64,000 nt of DNA. It comes from Caldifarciminota bacterium UBA1063. GTDB lineage: Bacteria; Hydrothermota; Hydrothermia; UBA1063. Under the pieces are notes generated by a model. It worked only from the letters and a program-made list of their open reading frames with translations, searched no databases and was not told the origin of the DNA. Position numbers and translations under genes: made by a program. Positions 8,683-17,381 of the stretch are shown here, in pieces; position 1 is the stretch's first letter, and the number at the start of each line of letters is the position of its first letter. The DNA lies in assembly GCA_002316275.1 (NCBI GenBank), contig DCDE01000021.1, forward strand, positions 1 through 64,000, in the 5' to 3' direction.

Positions 8683-9863
8683 ATAACACCCTTCCTTTTA
8701 AATGCCTTTACATCGTCCAGTCGATACCCCAATTCAAGCAAAATCTCTTGGGTGTGTTCCCCAAGGAGTGGTGGGTGTCGGTATATGTCGAGAATAATGT
8801 CTCCAAAATGGATGGGATTTCTCATAAGTCTAACTCTACCAGCAGTCGGATGAGCTACCTCTTCGACGAATCCTCTTGCGTGTATTTGCTCATCTTCAAT
8901 AGCCTTATCTACAGTGTTAATAGGGCCTGCTGGGATACGCACTTCCTCCAATTTTGCAAGCCAATACTCAGCATCCTTCTCCAAAATGATCTCTTCGATA
9001 ATGGGAATTAAAATGTCTCTGTTCGCAAGCCTTTTTGCATTGGACTCAAATCTCGGATCAAAAGCCAGGTCTTCCCGCTCAATAACTTTGCAGAACCTTT
9101 TCCACTGCTCTTCATTTCCAACCGCAATAATTATGTACTGGTCGTGTGCTCTAAAAACCTGATAAGGAACAATGTTGGGATGGGCATTTCCATACCTCTT
9201 AGGAATTTTGCCACCAACAAGATAGTTACTTGCAACATTTACAAGGCTTGCAATTGTAGATTCAAGCAAAGAAGAATCAATAATCGTTCCTTCCCCCGTC
9301 TTATTTTTACGAATGATTGCTGCCTCAATGGCTATAACTGTGTAAAGTGCGGTAAGCACATCACAAATAGCAACACCCACTTTCATGGGCTCACCTTCAG
9401 GCTCTCCTGTAATGCTCATCAGCCCACTTATTCCTTGAATAAGTACATCGTAGCCGGGTTTGTTAGCTTTGGGACCAGTTAGCCCAAAACCTGTAATGCA
9501 AGCCCATATTATGTCTTCTCTTATGCTCTTTACATCTTCGTAAGTTAGCTTTAGGCCTTTAAGTACATCTGGAAGGAAATTCAGGATCACAACATCCGAG
9601 TTCCTTATCAGTTTTTCGAGGATTTCTCTCCCCTCCTTGCTTTTCATGTCGAGAGTCATACCACGTTTATTTTTATTTGCGCACATATAATATGCGCTCT
9701 CACCACCTGCAAAGGGAGGACCCCAACCTCTTGTTTCATCGCCGACTCCGGGTTTTTCCACCTTAATCACATCGGCGCCAAGGTCCCCCAAAATCATACC
9801 TACTGTTGGACCTGCAAGCACCCTAGATAAATCTAGTACTTTAACTCCCTCAAGGGGTTTCAT
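8679..9863 (-). CDS. Class III CoA-transferase (CaiB/BaiF/Frc family)
   Basis: A 394-residue class III CoA-transferase, which exchanges CoA between a CoA thioester and a free carboxylic acid through an aspartyl-anhydride intermediate. Visible are KVLDLSRVLAGP at the N terminus, GDLGADVIKVEKPG, NKNKRGMTLDMKS, and KVGVAICDVLTALY with the likely catalytic Asp at residue 168. The frame is open upstream to 9944, but ATG 9863 shares its A with the TGA of the symporter gene and begins right at the family N terminus. Operon context suggests it passes CoA from succinyl-CoA or a similar product to an imported acid; the actual acid is unknown. Confidence 0.88.
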   Translation of the reverse strand: MKPLEGVKVLDLSRVLAGPTVGMILGDLGADVIKVEKPGVGDETRGWGPPFAGGESAYYMCANKNKRGMTLDMKSKEGREILEKLIRNSDVVILNFLPDVLKGLKLTYEDVKSIREDIIWACITGFGLTGPKANKPGYDVLIQGISGLMSITGEPEGEPMKVGVAICDVLTALYTVIAIEAAIIRKNKTGEGTIIDSSLLESTIASLVNVASNYLVGGKIPKRYGNAHPNIVPYQVFRAHDQYIIIAVGNEEQWKRFCKVIEREDLAFDPRFESNAKRLANRDILIPIIEEIILEKDAEYWLAKLEEVRIPAGPINTVDKAIEDEQIHARGFVEEVAHPTAGRVRLMRNPIHFGDIILDIYRHPPLLGEHTQEILLELGYRLDDVKAFKRKGVI

Positions 9864-11302
9864 CACACCTCTCTTTTTTTGAATAACAAGCGCTCCACTA
9901 AAGTTACAAGTAAAAGAAGAACAATTGCACTCCCTAAAGCCCATACATTCTTGTCAAATTTGAATTCTGGATTGTTGTAGCTGATTATTGGGAATAAAAC
10001 TGAAATTACAGTCCCTCCAATCAGAGCAATAGTTGCAGCAAGGGAAGTAGTCACCCTCCTGCCCTTCGAAACCCAAAATACACCAGCAAGCACTATTATT
10101 GCAGCAGCACCTCTTATAGCATAAGAAATATAGCCAGTGTCGAGTACAAAACCTTGCATGTACGCTGCAAGTGGTATCAGAAGGAGGCCCACTATAAAAG
10201 TAAACCACCTTGAAACCTTCAATAGTTTTTTCTCATCGGCTTCTTTATTAATCAGATACTGATATATATCTTTTACAAGTATCGTAGAAATAGCAAACAT
10301 AACAGGACCAATAGTTGAGAGGATCGCAGCGAGAACTCCAGCTATGGCAATTCCACCAAACCACGGTGGAACAAAATCGGAAGACATTAGAAGACTGGGC
10401 AACGCCTGCTTCGGGTCTGGAATGGATGCAAATTTGCCTGTCGCTGCAATCATGCCAAGGGTAGCAGTAATAATACCTGTTGGCAATATAAGCAAAGCAC
10501 TGAGGAGGGAAGCTTGCTTTGCGGTCTTCTCATCCCTCGCAGCAAAAACCGGTTGAATAGACGCCTGGGCTGCAAAAGCCCCAAATACCCCACCTATAAT
10601 CCAGCCAATTACCTGATTCAAGCCCACACCCACGGGACTTTTGTATACTACAAGATCCTTGCCCGCTTCAGCCAATGCAGTAAAAAGACCAGAATATCCG
10701 CCAATTTTCACAAGACCTATAATAAACGTCGAAATGATCGCAAAATAAAGCAAAAATGTGTGAATGACATTAGTCAAGGTAATGGACCAAAAGCCACCAG
10801 CAGTAACGTAAATAGTGACAAGGAGACCACCAATAATCACTCCACTTTTAAAACTGATATTTAAAGTCGATGCAAGCACAGAGCCTACTGTCTGAATCTG
10901 CGCATAGCCAAGAATTATATATGCGATAAGAAAAGCAAAGGAAGAAATAATTCTTGTATTCTTATCGTACAATTTTTCAATCATTTCTGAAACGGTGAAT
11001 ACCTGATGTTTACGATAATATTTCGCCAGCAGAAATCCGAATAACGCCATACCAATCGAGGTAGAGACATTATACCATGCTGAAGAAATCCCAGATACAT
11101 ATGCACGTTCTGATACTCCGATGGTGCTCATACCTCCGAGCCATTCACCTACAACAACTACAGTACAGAGCCACAATCCGAGATTACGGCCTGCGATCAG
11201 GTAATCAGTCCCAGATTTAGCCAGCTTTTGCGCAAGAATACCAACTACAAGTACAATTACAAAATAAGCAAGCACTATAAAAAACTGCACTGTAAATTGC
11301 AT
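9863..11302 (-). CDS. Sodium:solute symporter (SSS family)
   Basis: A 479-residue integral membrane protein with about 13 hydrophobic segments, typical of the sodium/solute symporter family (proline, pantothenate, monocarboxylate and similar transporters). The N terminus sets the SSS pattern: segment, SGTDYLIAGRNLGLWL, then GEWLGGMSTIGVSERAY. FAARDEKTAKQASLLSALL and GIAIAGVLAAILSTIGPVMF follow further in. It is the first gene of the CoA-transferase/oxidoreductase operon, so it probably imports the carboxylate or amino acid that those enzymes use. ATG 11302 is preceded by AGGAGTGATTCT. Substrate is not readable from sequence. Confidence 0.87.
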   Translation of the reverse strand: MQFTVQFFIVLAYFVIVLVVGILAQKLAKSGTDYLIAGRNLGLWLCTVVVVGEWLGGMSTIGVSERAYVSGISSAWYNVSTSIGMALFGFLLAKYYRKHQVFTVSEMIEKLYDKNTRIISSFAFLIAYIILGYAQIQTVGSVLASTLNISFKSGVIIGGLLVTIYVTAGGFWSITLTNVIHTFLLYFAIISTFIIGLVKIGGYSGLFTALAEAGKDLVVYKSPVGVGLNQVIGWIIGGVFGAFAAQASIQPVFAARDEKTAKQASLLSALLILPTGIITATLGMIAATGKFASIPDPKQALPSLLMSSDFVPPWFGGIAIAGVLAAILSTIGPVMFAISTILVKDIYQYLINKEADEKKLLKVSRWFTFIVGLLLIPLAAYMQGFVLDTGYISYAIRGAAAIIVLAGVFWVSKGRRVTTSLAATIALIGGTVISVLFPIISYNNPEFKFDKNVWALGSAIVLLLLVTLVERLLFKKREV

Positions 11303-11322
11303 AGAATCACTCCTTTAGTATA

Positions 11323-11351
11323 ATTATATTCCGTGCTTGGTACACCATCAA
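11323..11351 (-). promoter_or_regulatory. Promoter of the symporter/CoA-transferase/kor operon
   Basis: Minus-strand -35 TTGATG (11346-11351), a 17-base spacer and a perfect -10 TATAAT (11323-11328). The predicted start near 11316 leaves about 14 bases of leader with an AGGAG ribosome site. Confidence 0.7.
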
Positions 11352-11886
11352 ACTAATATACACAGGCTACACTCCCTTCATACCTTCGTAATTTATATAC
11401 AAGAAAAAATCTCAAAATTGATCTAACCCTCACAGAAAAAATGTTATACGGATATGCAAGCCTGCAAAATGCGGGCACTGTCATTACAACTGAAAGCAAT
11501 TTTCCACTCAGATCGTGAGACCCTACACCAAATTTTCCTCAATTATCTCCCCAAAAGTTTCATAGATTTAAAAAGATGTATAGATCTAATCACAAGGCTG
11601 TCAAAATTTTCAATGGCAATGCGATAAATCCTTATACTTCGAGGACTCGCCCAAATTCAAATTTGCACACGTGGGACATTTCACAATTCAGTTACTACAC
11701 TTAGAATCTGCTCAGAAGTTAATGTATTGCATTACCAACTCTTTTCAAAATATTTGCGTGGGAGAATAAAACAAATATATAGCAATTAGGAAACAGTGAT
11801 TAACAGCATACAATGCCGCATCGATATTACATTGACATTTGTACGTATTTTCCTTATTAATAACTTTTTCGAAAGCCTGTATAACT
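11352..11886. other. Non-coding stretch between symporter and sfsA
   Basis: About 535 bases with no convincing gene. A short plus frame from ATG 11441 gives 25 protein-like residues before a stop, and a small hairpin with arms GCCTGC/GCGGGC lies near 11460. Given the relics beyond sfsA, this may be more decayed sequence; nothing is identifiable. Confidence 0.4.
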
Positions 11887-12576
11887 CTAAAAATCGCAAT
11901 TTTCATCCTGTAACAGCGGTTCCTTGAGCACCGGAACAAATTCTTTAAATATAATTTTATTGGTATCTACATTACATGTAAACGCAAGTAAGTAGTCTAC
12001 GTGCCCGAAAATATCCCTGAATGCATCGCCAAATTCAGGATCCATAACGTAGTTCGCTGAGACTGCTTTTGCATCATTTCTTTGAACTACAAAGATAAGT
12101 CCTTTCTTCCCTTGCCACTCAAGTAAAGTCCTAAGATGTTTTACTCCCCTCTTTGTTGGTGCATCTGGGAAAAGCCCAATGCAATGCTCAACAAGGGTAC
12201 ACGATTTAACTTCTATTATAATTTCATCGTTAATTAGGAAGTCAAACCTGGATCCTCTATAAGTAAACTCCCGTCTTACCGATTTTATGTTAAATGGCAT
12301 CTTATCAATGTTTTCAAGAAAAATCTCATTTGCCTTTGATGCATTCAAAGCCACAAATGTGTAGTTAGTAAGCCCAAGTACTGCTTCATATCGTGTCTTC
12401 CTCGTTGGTGCTTCTCTCCTTGCAACGTAAACCTGGGCTCCATTGAATATGATTTCCTGCAGTCTTCCCGGATTTGGAAGGTAAGCAACTTCAGTTCTAC
12501 TGTCAATTTCAACCAGTAATCGAAAACGCTTTTCCCGTGCTACAACTCTCGCCCTACTAAGCTCCGGTAAATACAT
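11887..12576 (-). CDS. sfsA: SfsA family DNA-binding/nuclease protein
   Basis: A 229-residue member of the SfsA family, first described as sugar fermentation stimulation protein in E. coli and predicted from its fold to combine nucleic-acid binding with a PD-(D/E)XK nuclease-like domain. Family features are YLPNPGRLQEI (usual C/PNxGxL), RREFTYRGSRFDFLI, IIEVKSCTLVE (the E-V-K catalytic-like strand), LFPDAPTKRGVKHLRTL and VVQRNDAKAVSANYVMDPEF. A TTG at 12591 extends the frame, but ATG 12576 follows GAGGTG and starts where the family does. It appears intact although both flanks look decayed. Confidence 0.88.
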   Translation of the reverse strand: MYLPELSRARVVAREKRFRLLVEIDSRTEVAYLPNPGRLQEIIFNGAQVYVARREAPTRKTRYEAVLGLTNYTFVALNASKANEIFLENIDKMPFNIKSVRREFTYRGSRFDFLINDEIIIEVKSCTLVEHCIGLFPDAPTKRGVKHLRTLLEWQGKKGLIFVVQRNDAKAVSANYVMDPEFGDAFRDIFGHVDYLLAFTCNVDTNKIIFKEFVPVLKEPLLQDENCDF

Positions 12577-12689
12577 CAACACCTCGAACAAGCTATAGTG
12601 AAAATCAGACTACCCCATATTTTTAAGTATAGCTGGCAACTTTCAATATCCAGGTCAAAAAACAAATTTCTAATGTTGTTTTCAGCTTC

Positions 12690-12765
12690 TGAGACCCCAA
12701 TCGCTCCATATAAAGTGTTCAAGGAATGAATAGAACCATTGGAGATTTCGTGCATCATATCCACA
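12690..12765 (-). pseudogene. Possible relic of a PadR-type regulator
   Basis: Read on the minus strand, GYD in one frame continues one base out of frame into MHEISNGSIHSLNTLYGAI. This resembles the recognition region of PadR transcription regulators (GYxxxxEIxxGxxxxxxGTLYxAI). The rest of the domain cannot be followed in any frame. It looks like a frameshifted fragment, not a working gene. The match rests on about 20 residues. Confidence 0.25.
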
Positions 12766-12913
12766 AATTAATTTTAATGAAAATCGTCCGCTCAGTGAAT
12801 TTCTAGATATAGAAATATGCGTGGACCATCTAAAGGGCTACTAAAAGTTAGCTTCGCAAAGAAACGATACTTTATGGGATAGTTTAAATACATTAAAGAG
12901 CAACTTCTAAAAC

Positions 12914-12942
12914 TTGACAGAAGCATTACCCTCCTACAAAAT
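12914..12942 (+). promoter_or_regulatory. Predicted near-leaderless promoter of the PolX-like gene
   Basis: A perfect -35 TTGACA (12914-12919), 17 bases and -10 CAAAAT (12937-12942) stand seven bases before ATG 12950. The predicted transcript has at most one base of leader. The TTG start at 12914 would fall inside the -35, which argues for the ATG. Confidence 0.45.
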
Positions 12943-12949
12943 AAAAAGG

Positions 12950-13438
12950 ATGGCTAAGACAAAAAGGCGCTTCCCTTATGAGGAAGCAAAAATCATAGCA
13001 AGACGCATCCTCGAAACCTCAAACAACCACAAGATCTCCATTGGGATCTTTGGTTCTTACATTCGAAAAGAAGAGGACATCGGCGACCTGGACGTACTCG
13101 CCTTTGAAGAAGACTGTGATACAATCCGAAAACTACTCCAAAAAGAGCCATTCTTCAGCCTAATTGATCTATATTGTATACCAAATGAATACCACGATTC
13201 GTGGGAGACTTTTGCCCTTTACCTAACGGGTTCCGGAGCATTTAACATCTGGATGAGAAGCCTTGCAAGAAACAAAGGATACCTGTTAAACCAATATGGG
13301 CTTTTCAAAAGAGATTCTGGTAAACTTATTTCTACAAAAGAAGTAGAGATATTCAACCTACTTGGAGTTGACTACATTGCACCCGAATTGAGATCAGAGA
13401 AGTACAATAGAGAGTGGAAAAAATACTTAAAAAAGTAA
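12950..13438 (+). CDS. Minimal family-X DNA polymerase-like protein (palm + thumb)
   Basis: A 162-residue nucleotidyltransferase matching only the palm and thumb of DNA polymerase beta/PolX. IGIFGSYIRKEEDIGDLDVLA has the GS motif and the paired catalytic aspartates (D-L-D). FSLIDLYCIP supplies the third aspartate in the expected strand. Directly after, ALYLTGSGAFNIWMRSLA and KGYLLNQYGLF match the thumb (YFTGSxxxN, KGxxLNEYGLF in PolX), and VEIFNLLGVDYIAPELR ends as PolX thumbs do. The 8-kDa/HhH and fingers parts and the PHP exonuclease of bacterial PolX are missing. Size and layout recall the compact African swine fever virus PolX. It could be a repair or gap-filling polymerase, or a tRNA/nucleotide-modifying transferase. 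It sits among decayed genes. Confidence 0.7.
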   Translation: MAKTKRRFPYEEAKIIARRILETSNNHKISIGIFGSYIRKEEDIGDLDVLAFEEDCDTIRKLLQKEPFFSLIDLYCIPNEYHDSWETFALYLTGSGAFNIWMRSLARNKGYLLNQYGLFKRDSGKLISTKEVEIFNLLGVDYIAPELRSEKYNREWKKYLKK

Positions 13439-14042
13439 AATGGAATTGTAAGCAAACGTAAAAATAGTGCTTAAACTCTACCTGAAACACTATGACATTG
13501 AACTTATGCCTGTGCCGCCAAAGCTGGGACTCCTCACATTGTTGTAACCCTTATCACAAAAGCAACCGGAACCGGCAAAACACAGCAGTTTACTGCAAAA
13601 ACGCAAGATATAGACAATAGTCAAGTCACCGAGTTGATTTTGCATGATCTTCTCCTAATTCCGCAGTCGCAACAGTAAACACGAGTGGTCCCGCTACTGG
13701 TGTGGTCGAGGTGCCTGCATTACAACAGCAATGGCTTCTATAATTACACAATTGACGCATCGTGTAGATTAGTAAACTGTATAATTTAGTATGGAGACGG
13801 CTCCAGCAGCTGACCTAGAATAATCTCGTAGATAATGCTATCCCGACAATCAGGGCAATTCTACTGCCACCAGCTGAAACTGGTGTATTTATCTCACTGA
13901 TACCCAGTATCCTACAACTAACGATTTACTCAACAACAATACACTCTACGACTGCCCACGTGGTTACGTCTATGTAACATCAATTTCATAAGCCGTTCAT
14001 ATTTATAGAATAATACTGACAGAGCTTCAAGAGCACTAATTT
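13439..14042 (+). pseudogene. Decayed Ig-like (Big_2) surface-protein gene
   Basis: No open frame covers this stretch. Starting about 13535, one frame reads VVTLITKATGTGKTQQFTA, the opening strand of a bacterial Ig-like (Big_2) domain. From 13657, in another frame, NSAVATVNTSGPATGVVEV matches the next Big_2 strands. A frameshift and several stops separate the two, so this is a remnant of an exported adhesin-like gene. Nothing recognisable follows from about 13730 to 14042. Confidence 0.5.
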
Positions 14043-14071
14043 TTGAATGGCTTTATAAGACCTATTAAAAT
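14043..14071 (+). promoter_or_regulatory. Predicted leaderless promoter
   Basis: -35 TTGAAT (14043-14048), a 17-base spacer and -10 TAAAAT (14066-14071), exactly six bases before the GTG start at 14078. There is no ribosome site. Confidence 0.6.
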
Positions 14072-14077
14072 TATTTT

Positions 14078-15331
14078 GTGCCGAGTCGCTTAATTTTATT
14101 ATTCCTCCTTTTATACCTCGCGTTCAATCTGCCCTTCCCCGGCTTTAAATCCATCGAAGTGAAAGCCATTAAGAGTCAAAAGCCTGAACTAGTGTACGAA
14201 CCCATTACTTATAAGAGTTACGCGGAAGTCTCAACAAAAAGTAAATTCGACTCTATCATTGTTGTGTCTGATGGAAATATACAAACCTCTTATTTGAATT
14301 CTCTCAGGATCCCCCTACATAATGGATTAAACGAGATAGAGTTCCGCATATTTACAAAAGATAAGTCTGACACAATAAATGCCGAAATATACAAAGCGAG
14401 AAAGACAATTAATATTGCAGTTTGTCTCGATCACATTTCCCCACTACCAAAGGTACTAAATGAGTTCAGCAGGAAACACCCGGAGGTAAGCTTCTCTTTC
14501 TTCTTAAAGAGTGCAGAAAAGTGGTATAAAATCGAGGACAATAGAATTGTGGAAAGCATTACTCCAGAAATCCGGAGTTTTAACGGTATCCTTATATATG
14601 GGAGCACACTCCAGCGAGATTTTCCGACTCGCAACACACCGGCACTCTTCATTATCGACGATGCACCAGAGGTTCATTCCCTCAACTTTACCTACCTTTC
14701 TGGTGAGGGCTTAAGAATTCCCTTGGAAAAGATTGTAGTGGCGACTCCTCCGACACCAATTACTGATACAATCTTCTGGCTTGAACCTCAGAAGCTTGTA
14801 GTTCTTGGACGCAATGCAAGAGGAGACTATTACTTGACGCTTCAGGATGTCCTAGAGTTTTCAATGTTGTATAGTGATGTCCTTCAGGACATTATAAATA
14901 GATCTATATATGCTATTTCCATTCCCGAATTCCAGTTTAAAACCATCAATGATGAGGAGTATCTCGTAGCCGAACCCCCGCTCTTCAGTGAAAACTATCG
15001 CCTTGAAATTGACATAAATGGCAAAAGAATGCCCACGAGTAGAATGCTCAAAGGGTATATGCGACTTGAAGCCACAGATTCACTAAACAATGCCACTGTA
15101 AAGGTTTTATCGGGTGAGAAGCAGATATATGATATTAAATACACATTTTTAAAACATCAAGTAGAAAAACTGGATGAAAAAGGCGGACACCTGAAAAAGA
15201 AGATCGTATTCTCCTTCTTACCTGCTCAATCAAACTTCATCTTTCTGATTTCGATGTTTGCAGCCAATGCTTTAACCTTTATTTTCGCTATGACAGGAAG
15301 GAACAAAAATGAGAATGGTGGACATAATTAA
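14078..15331 (+). CDS. Unknown membrane-anchored protein
   Basis: A 417-residue protein I do not recognise. It has a hydrophobic N terminus (residues 4-20, signal anchor or signal peptide). A mostly beta extracytoplasmic region follows, with GLNEIEFRIFTKDKSDTINA in an Ig-like pattern, then an alternating alpha/beta part with LFIIDDAPEVHSL. A C-terminal transmembrane segment at about 385-405 (FIFLISMFAANALTFIFAM) ends in a short basic tail. The layout of extracytoplasmic domains between two membrane anchors recalls BatA/BatB-like or VWA-type membrane proteins, but no MIDAS motif is visible. The start is GTG placed by the promoter. Its last 23 bases overlap the nucleoside phosphorylase gene. 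Confidence 0.7.
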   Translation: MPSRLILLFLLLYLAFNLPFPGFKSIEVKAIKSQKPELVYEPITYKSYAEVSTKSKFDSIIVVSDGNIQTSYLNSLRIPLHNGLNEIEFRIFTKDKSDTINAEIYKARKTINIAVCLDHISPLPKVLNEFSRKHPEVSFSFFLKSAEKWYKIEDNRIVESITPEIRSFNGILIYGSTLQRDFPTRNTPALFIIDDAPEVHSLNFTYLSGEGLRIPLEKIVVATPPTPITDTIFWLEPQKLVVLGRNARGDYYLTLQDVLEFSMLYSDVLQDIINRSIYAISIPEFQFKTINDEEYLVAEPPLFSENYRLEIDINGKRMPTSRMLKGYMRLEATDSLNNATVKVLSGEKQIYDIKYTFLKHQVEKLDEKGGHLKKKIVFSFLPAQSNFIFLISMFAANALTFIFAMTGRNKNENGGHN

Positions 15332-16610
15332 GAAGAAAAGAGACGGGGGTTCTCTTACAAGAGATGAAATTTTCTTCTTTGTTAATACCTATACAAGAGG
15401 GCAAATACCAGACTATCAAGCATCGGCTCTCCTTATGGCAATTTTCTTCAGGGGGATGGATGACAGGGAAACCTCAACGTTAGCAGAAGCAATGATGAAA
15501 TCAGGCGAGGCACTTGACCTTTCAGACATAAAAGGCCCCAAGGTAGATAAGCATTCCACAGGGGGCGTAGGTGATAAAATTTCGCTCCCCTTAGCCCCCA
15601 TTGTATCATCACTGGGAATCTACGTCCCGATGATTTCTGGAAGGGCACTGGGGCACACAGGCGGAACCCTCGACAAGCTTGAATCTATTAAAGGTCTTAA
15701 AACTGCACTCTCTCTCGAAGAGTTCAAAAAGCAATTAGCGGAAATTGGTGTGGTAATGGCGGGGCAAACGGAAAATCTTTGCCCGGCTGATAAAAAACTG
15801 TACGCTCTCAGGGACGTCACAGCTACCGTTGAAAGCATTCCATTAATATCCGCAAGCATAATGTCAAAAAAACTTGCTGAAGATATCGATGGATTAGTAC
15901 TTGACGTAAAAACGGGTAAAGGCGCGTTTATGTCGGATTTACAGGATGCTAAGAAACTTGCTGAAACAATGGTCACCATAGGGAAAAGTTTTGGTAAAAA
16001 TGTAAAGGCTCTCATTACAAATATGGACCAACCCTTAGGACGGAAAATCGGGAATGCACTTGAAATAGAAGAAACTGTTGAAATATTAAGAGGAGAGGGG
16101 CCAGAAGATGTAAAAGAGCTCACTTTTAGGCTTGCCGCAGAAATGTTGATAATCGGAAAAAAGGCAAATTCTTACAAAGAAGCTTATGAAATGATATCAG
16201 ACACGATAAAGTCCGGCAAAGCATTAGAAAAGTGGCACCAGCTTGTGGAATATCAAGGTGGAGAGGTAGAGCACATTTATTCTCATGAATTCACAAAAAC
16301 CAAGTATACATATGAGCTCGCTGCGAAAAAAGGCGGATTTCTTTATTCGTATGACACGTATGCTATTGGCATTGCTGTTTCTGTCCTTGGCGCTGGGAGG
16401 AGTACAAAAGATGATACGATTGACCACAAGGTTGGAATAGCACTTCACAAGAAAGTAGGTGACTTCGTCAGCTTTGGAGAACCCATTATGGAGATAAGAT
16501 ATAATGAAGTAGAAAGATTCGAGAAAGCACTAAAAATACTCACCAACTGTTATGTACTCGACGAAATTCCTCCTCAAAAACCACTGCTCGTAATGGATAC
16601 TGCACAATAA
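15309..16610 (+). CDS. pdp: Pyrimidine-nucleoside phosphorylase
   Basis: Thymidine/pyrimidine-nucleoside phosphorylase, which splits thymidine, uridine or deoxyuridine with phosphate into base and (deoxy)ribose 1-phosphate for salvage and carbon use. The 433 residues are full length. The PROSITE-type block SGRALGHTGGTLDKLESIKG is present, and KVDKHSTGGVGDKISLPLAP holds the phosphate-binding residues. DVKTGKGAFM and the C-terminal domain (GIALHKKVGDFVSFGEP) are complete. ATG 15309 has AGGAAGG seven bases upstream inside the previous gene. Pdp and DeoA cannot be separated by eye. Confidence 0.92.
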   Translation: MRMVDIIKKKRDGGSLTRDEIFFFVNTYTRGQIPDYQASALLMAIFFRGMDDRETSTLAEAMMKSGEALDLSDIKGPKVDKHSTGGVGDKISLPLAPIVSSLGIYVPMISGRALGHTGGTLDKLESIKGLKTALSLEEFKKQLAEIGVVMAGQTENLCPADKKLYALRDVTATVESIPLISASIMSKKLAEDIDGLVLDVKTGKGAFMSDLQDAKKLAETMVTIGKSFGKNVKALITNMDQPLGRKIGNALEIEETVEILRGEGPEDVKELTFRLAAEMLIIGKKANSYKEAYEMISDTIKSGKALEKWHQLVEYQGGEVEHIYSHEFTKTKYTYELAAKKGGFLYSYDTYAIGIAVSVLGAGRSTKDDTIDHKVGIALHKKVGDFVSFGEPIMEIRYNEVERFEKALKILTNCYVLDEIPPQKPLLVMDTAQ

Positions 16611-16670
16611 AACCCTTGATTATTCTATCGATCACTATTATAATTCTTTCAATAGGGAGGATTTGATAAA

Positions 16671-17381
16671 ATGGCAAAAGAAGTTAAACGAGCACGAAAG
16701 GAAGAGCTTAGGCACGATCCCATAAGAGAAGCAATTGTTGCAGTTATAAATTTTTTCAAAAGGGCATCAAAAACAAAGTATTTTCGATATTTCTTGTATG
16801 GGCTCGGAGGGCTCCTTGTAATAATAATATTAGTTGTCATTTATAATAATGCAAATAAACCAAGGGCTTCTACAGAGGCTGACTTTGCACTAATTCAGGC
16901 AATTGTTTCCATATCTCAGCAGGATACGGTGAACGCTCCACAGCTGCTCCAGCAACTTACTACTACATACAGAAGTACTAGCTCTGGTATGAGGGCATTT
17001 TACTACAGTGGTGTCTATTACCAAAAAATAGGAGACCCAAAAACGGCTCTCGAATACTATAAGAAATTCTTAAGCACAAAAATCGAAGACAACCTATTGA
17101 GAACATTTGCGTATGCAAACCTGTCAGATATCTATGTAGATATGAATAACCTGGACAAGGCGTTATCTTATATTAATAAAGCTGAAAAATTGGCTCCAAC
17201 CGAGTCCTTAAAGGCTTACTATTGGTACAAGACAGCAAGGGTATATTACCTTAAGGGAAATGTTCAAAAAGCGAAGGAGATGCTTGCTGAGTTCAAGGAG
17301 AAATTTCCAGAATCTTCAATTTCCTCAGTTGTAAATGAGGAATTACAATTTTTAAAAGGAATGTTGGGGGAGGTGAATTAA
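16671..17381 (+). CDS. Membrane-anchored TPR protein
   Basis: A 236-residue protein with a basic cytoplasmic N terminus, one transmembrane helix at about residues 38-58 (FLYGLGGLLVIIILVVIY) and an extracytoplasmic set of tetratricopeptide repeats. The repeats are clear at GDPKTALEYYKKFL, AYANLSDIYVDMNNLDKALSYINKA and KTARVYYLKGNVQKAKEMLAEF. The layout matches YfgM/ancillary translocon-type TPR proteins, although it may simply be a scaffold. GGGAGG precedes ATG 16671. It is followed five bases later by clpC. Confidence 0.75.
   Translation: MAKEVKRARKEELRHDPIREAIVAVINFFKRASKTKYFRYFLYGLGGLLVIIILVVIYNNANKPRASTEADFALIQAIVSISQQDTVNAPQLLQQLTTTYRSTSSGMRAFYYSGVYYQKIGDPKTALEYYKKFLSTKIEDNLLRTFAYANLSDIYVDMNNLDKALSYINKAEKLAPTESLKAYYWYKTARVYYLKGNVQKAKEMLAEFKEKFPESSISSVVNEELQFLKGMLGEVN

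Noticed and set aside
11463..11480. Hairpin GCCTGC/GCGGGC as an intrinsic terminator
   Set aside because: No T-run follows on either strand and the stem is only six pairs.
11745..11939. 64-residue minus-strand frame next to sfsA
   Set aside because: Overlaps the 3' end of sfsA, has unusual composition, no ribosome site and no similarity I can see.
12576..12764. 62-residue minus-strand frame as a working gene
   Set aside because: It holds only a fragment of a PadR-like pattern with the rest out of frame, so it is listed as a relic.
12914..12949. TTG start for the PolX-like protein
   Set aside because: The TTG is part of a perfect -35 hexamer and the extra 12 residues do not match the family; ATG 12950 is better.
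15620..16123. 167-residue minus-strand frame inside the nucleoside phosphorylase gene
   Set aside because: Antisense to conserved coding sequence with Ser/Pro-rich content and no recognisable domain.
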